Assembly: GCA_963611165.1 (NCBI GenBank)
Contig: CAVDQG010000086.1
Coordinates: 1 to 6,735 of the forward strand
Length of the DNA: 6,735 nucleotides
Source: SIG603 sp963611165
Lineage (GTDB): Bacteria > Bacillota > Clostridia > Oscillospirales > Acutalibacteraceae
Direction: 5' to 3'
The position numbers and the translations under genes were made by a program. Under the pieces are notes generated by a model, which saw only the letters and a list, made by a program, of their open reading frames with translations, did no database searches and was not told the DNA's origin. Positions 6,318 to 6,735 of this stretch are shown here, piece by piece (positions within the stretch are counted from its first letter, which is position 1; every line of letters begins with the position of its first letter).

Positions 6318-6735
6318 TACGCATTCACAGAGACCGACAGCTCTCCGCCAAAGTTGTTCACCGAAAAACGGTCATCCCCTAAAAGCAGCTCTTTTTCCAG
6401 CTGGTACTGGAACGGATAGAAATACACTGAGTTGCCAAGATCGGTAAAAGAGTAATATCCGCTGTCATCCACGAGCATCATCGCATACACCATGAAAGCT
6501 GAAATTCGTCCATTACGAACTTCATGCCTTACAATATGGTATTTTCCAGGCTTCTCGCACTGGAGCACACTCATCTCCTTCAGCGTTGAAATCAATTTAT
6601 CGATGGAGTGATATAATGTCGTCCGCTCGCCCCACTCATCATACAGTTTCTGCTTGATTTGGCTCAGCGTGATTTCATCTTGAAACTCCGACAGCCTTCC
6701 GATCAGCTTGCACATATCGACAAAGACCGGATAGG
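6317..6735 (-). CDS. C-terminal part of an unrecognised protein with a winged-helix-like segment (partial)
   Basis: The frame is open to the right edge of the window. The first complete codons before Met (6715) read YPVFVDM, so that Met is probably internal and the gene starts outside the window. About 139 C-terminal residues are visible. A segment of roughly 60 residues, including EFQDEITLSQIKQKLYDEWG, then TTLYHSIDKLISTLKEMSVL and KPGKYHIVRHEV, has the spacing of helix-helix-wing in winged-helix DNA-binding or dimerisation domains. A second part follows with GYYSFTDLGNSVYFYPFQY. I do not recognise the family. The stop overlaps the start of the next small frame by one base, and sbcD lies about 160 nt downstream. 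It is thus probably the upstream member of the same operon and may be a partner or regulator of a DNA-acting system. Confidence 0.6.
   Translation of the reverse strand, partial: YPVFVDMCKLIGRLSEFQDEITLSQIKQKLYDEWGERTTLYHSIDKLISTLKEMSVLQCEKPGKYHIVRHEVRNGRISAFMVYAMMLVDDSGYYSFTDLGNSVYFYPFQYQLEKELLLGDDRFSVNNFGGELSVSVNA

Noticed and set aside
5369..6447. Plus- and minus-strand open frames overlapping sbcD
   Set aside because: They overlap a gene with every SbcD motif intact and show no independent start signals or family features.
1..6735. CRISPR array, tRNA, rRNA or insertion sequence
   Set aside because: I saw no regularly spaced repeats, no cloverleaf-like or rRNA-like segment, and no transposase or paired terminal repeats.

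Overview
The window (6,735 bp) looks like chromosomal DNA from a low-to-moderate GC Firmicute, most likely a Clostridia-type anaerobe. This is inferred from strong AGGAGG-like ribosome binding sites, 1-4 nt gene overlaps, a sigma-A type promoter and Clostridia-like SbcC/SbcD sequences; no species can be named. Every gene I can support is on the minus strand, so the text below follows transcription from right to left.

Region 1 (6735 to about 6181). The C-terminal part of a protein that starts outside the window. It carries a possible winged-helix segment and I do not recognise the family. Its stop codon overlaps (TAATG) the start of a very small frame. That frame is protein-like only if a -1 shift is allowed, so it is either a frameshift-damaged or a frameshift-expressed 45-residue protein.

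Region 2 (6157 to 2262). sbcD and sbcC, overlapping by ATGA. They encode the two subunits of the SbcCD (Mre11-Rad50 type) nuclease that opens hairpins and trims blocked double-strand ends. All key catalytic, ATP-binding and zinc-hook residues are visible.

Region 3 (2247 to 387). A 277-residue cytoplasmic HExxH zinc metallopeptidase of unassigned family begins 14 nt after sbcC. It is followed by a WYL-domain transcription regulator. The 55-nt gap between these two genes holds a perfect 24-bp palindrome, a good candidate operator. A rho-independent terminator at 347-380 ends the transcript. An SbcCD, metallopeptidase and WYL-regulator operon suggests DNA-damage-linked or genome-defence regulation. 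That is inference from gene order, not proof.

Region 4 (386 to 1). This 344-nt stretch has no intact gene but is not empty. It holds the terminator, a degenerate fragment of a LexA/S24-type repressor with an in-frame stop, a 9-bp hairpin where the LexA similarity ends, a good promoter (TTGATT, 17 bp, TATAAT) with two tandem dyads at its start site, and the first 14 codons of a probable AAA-type ATPase that runs off the left edge.
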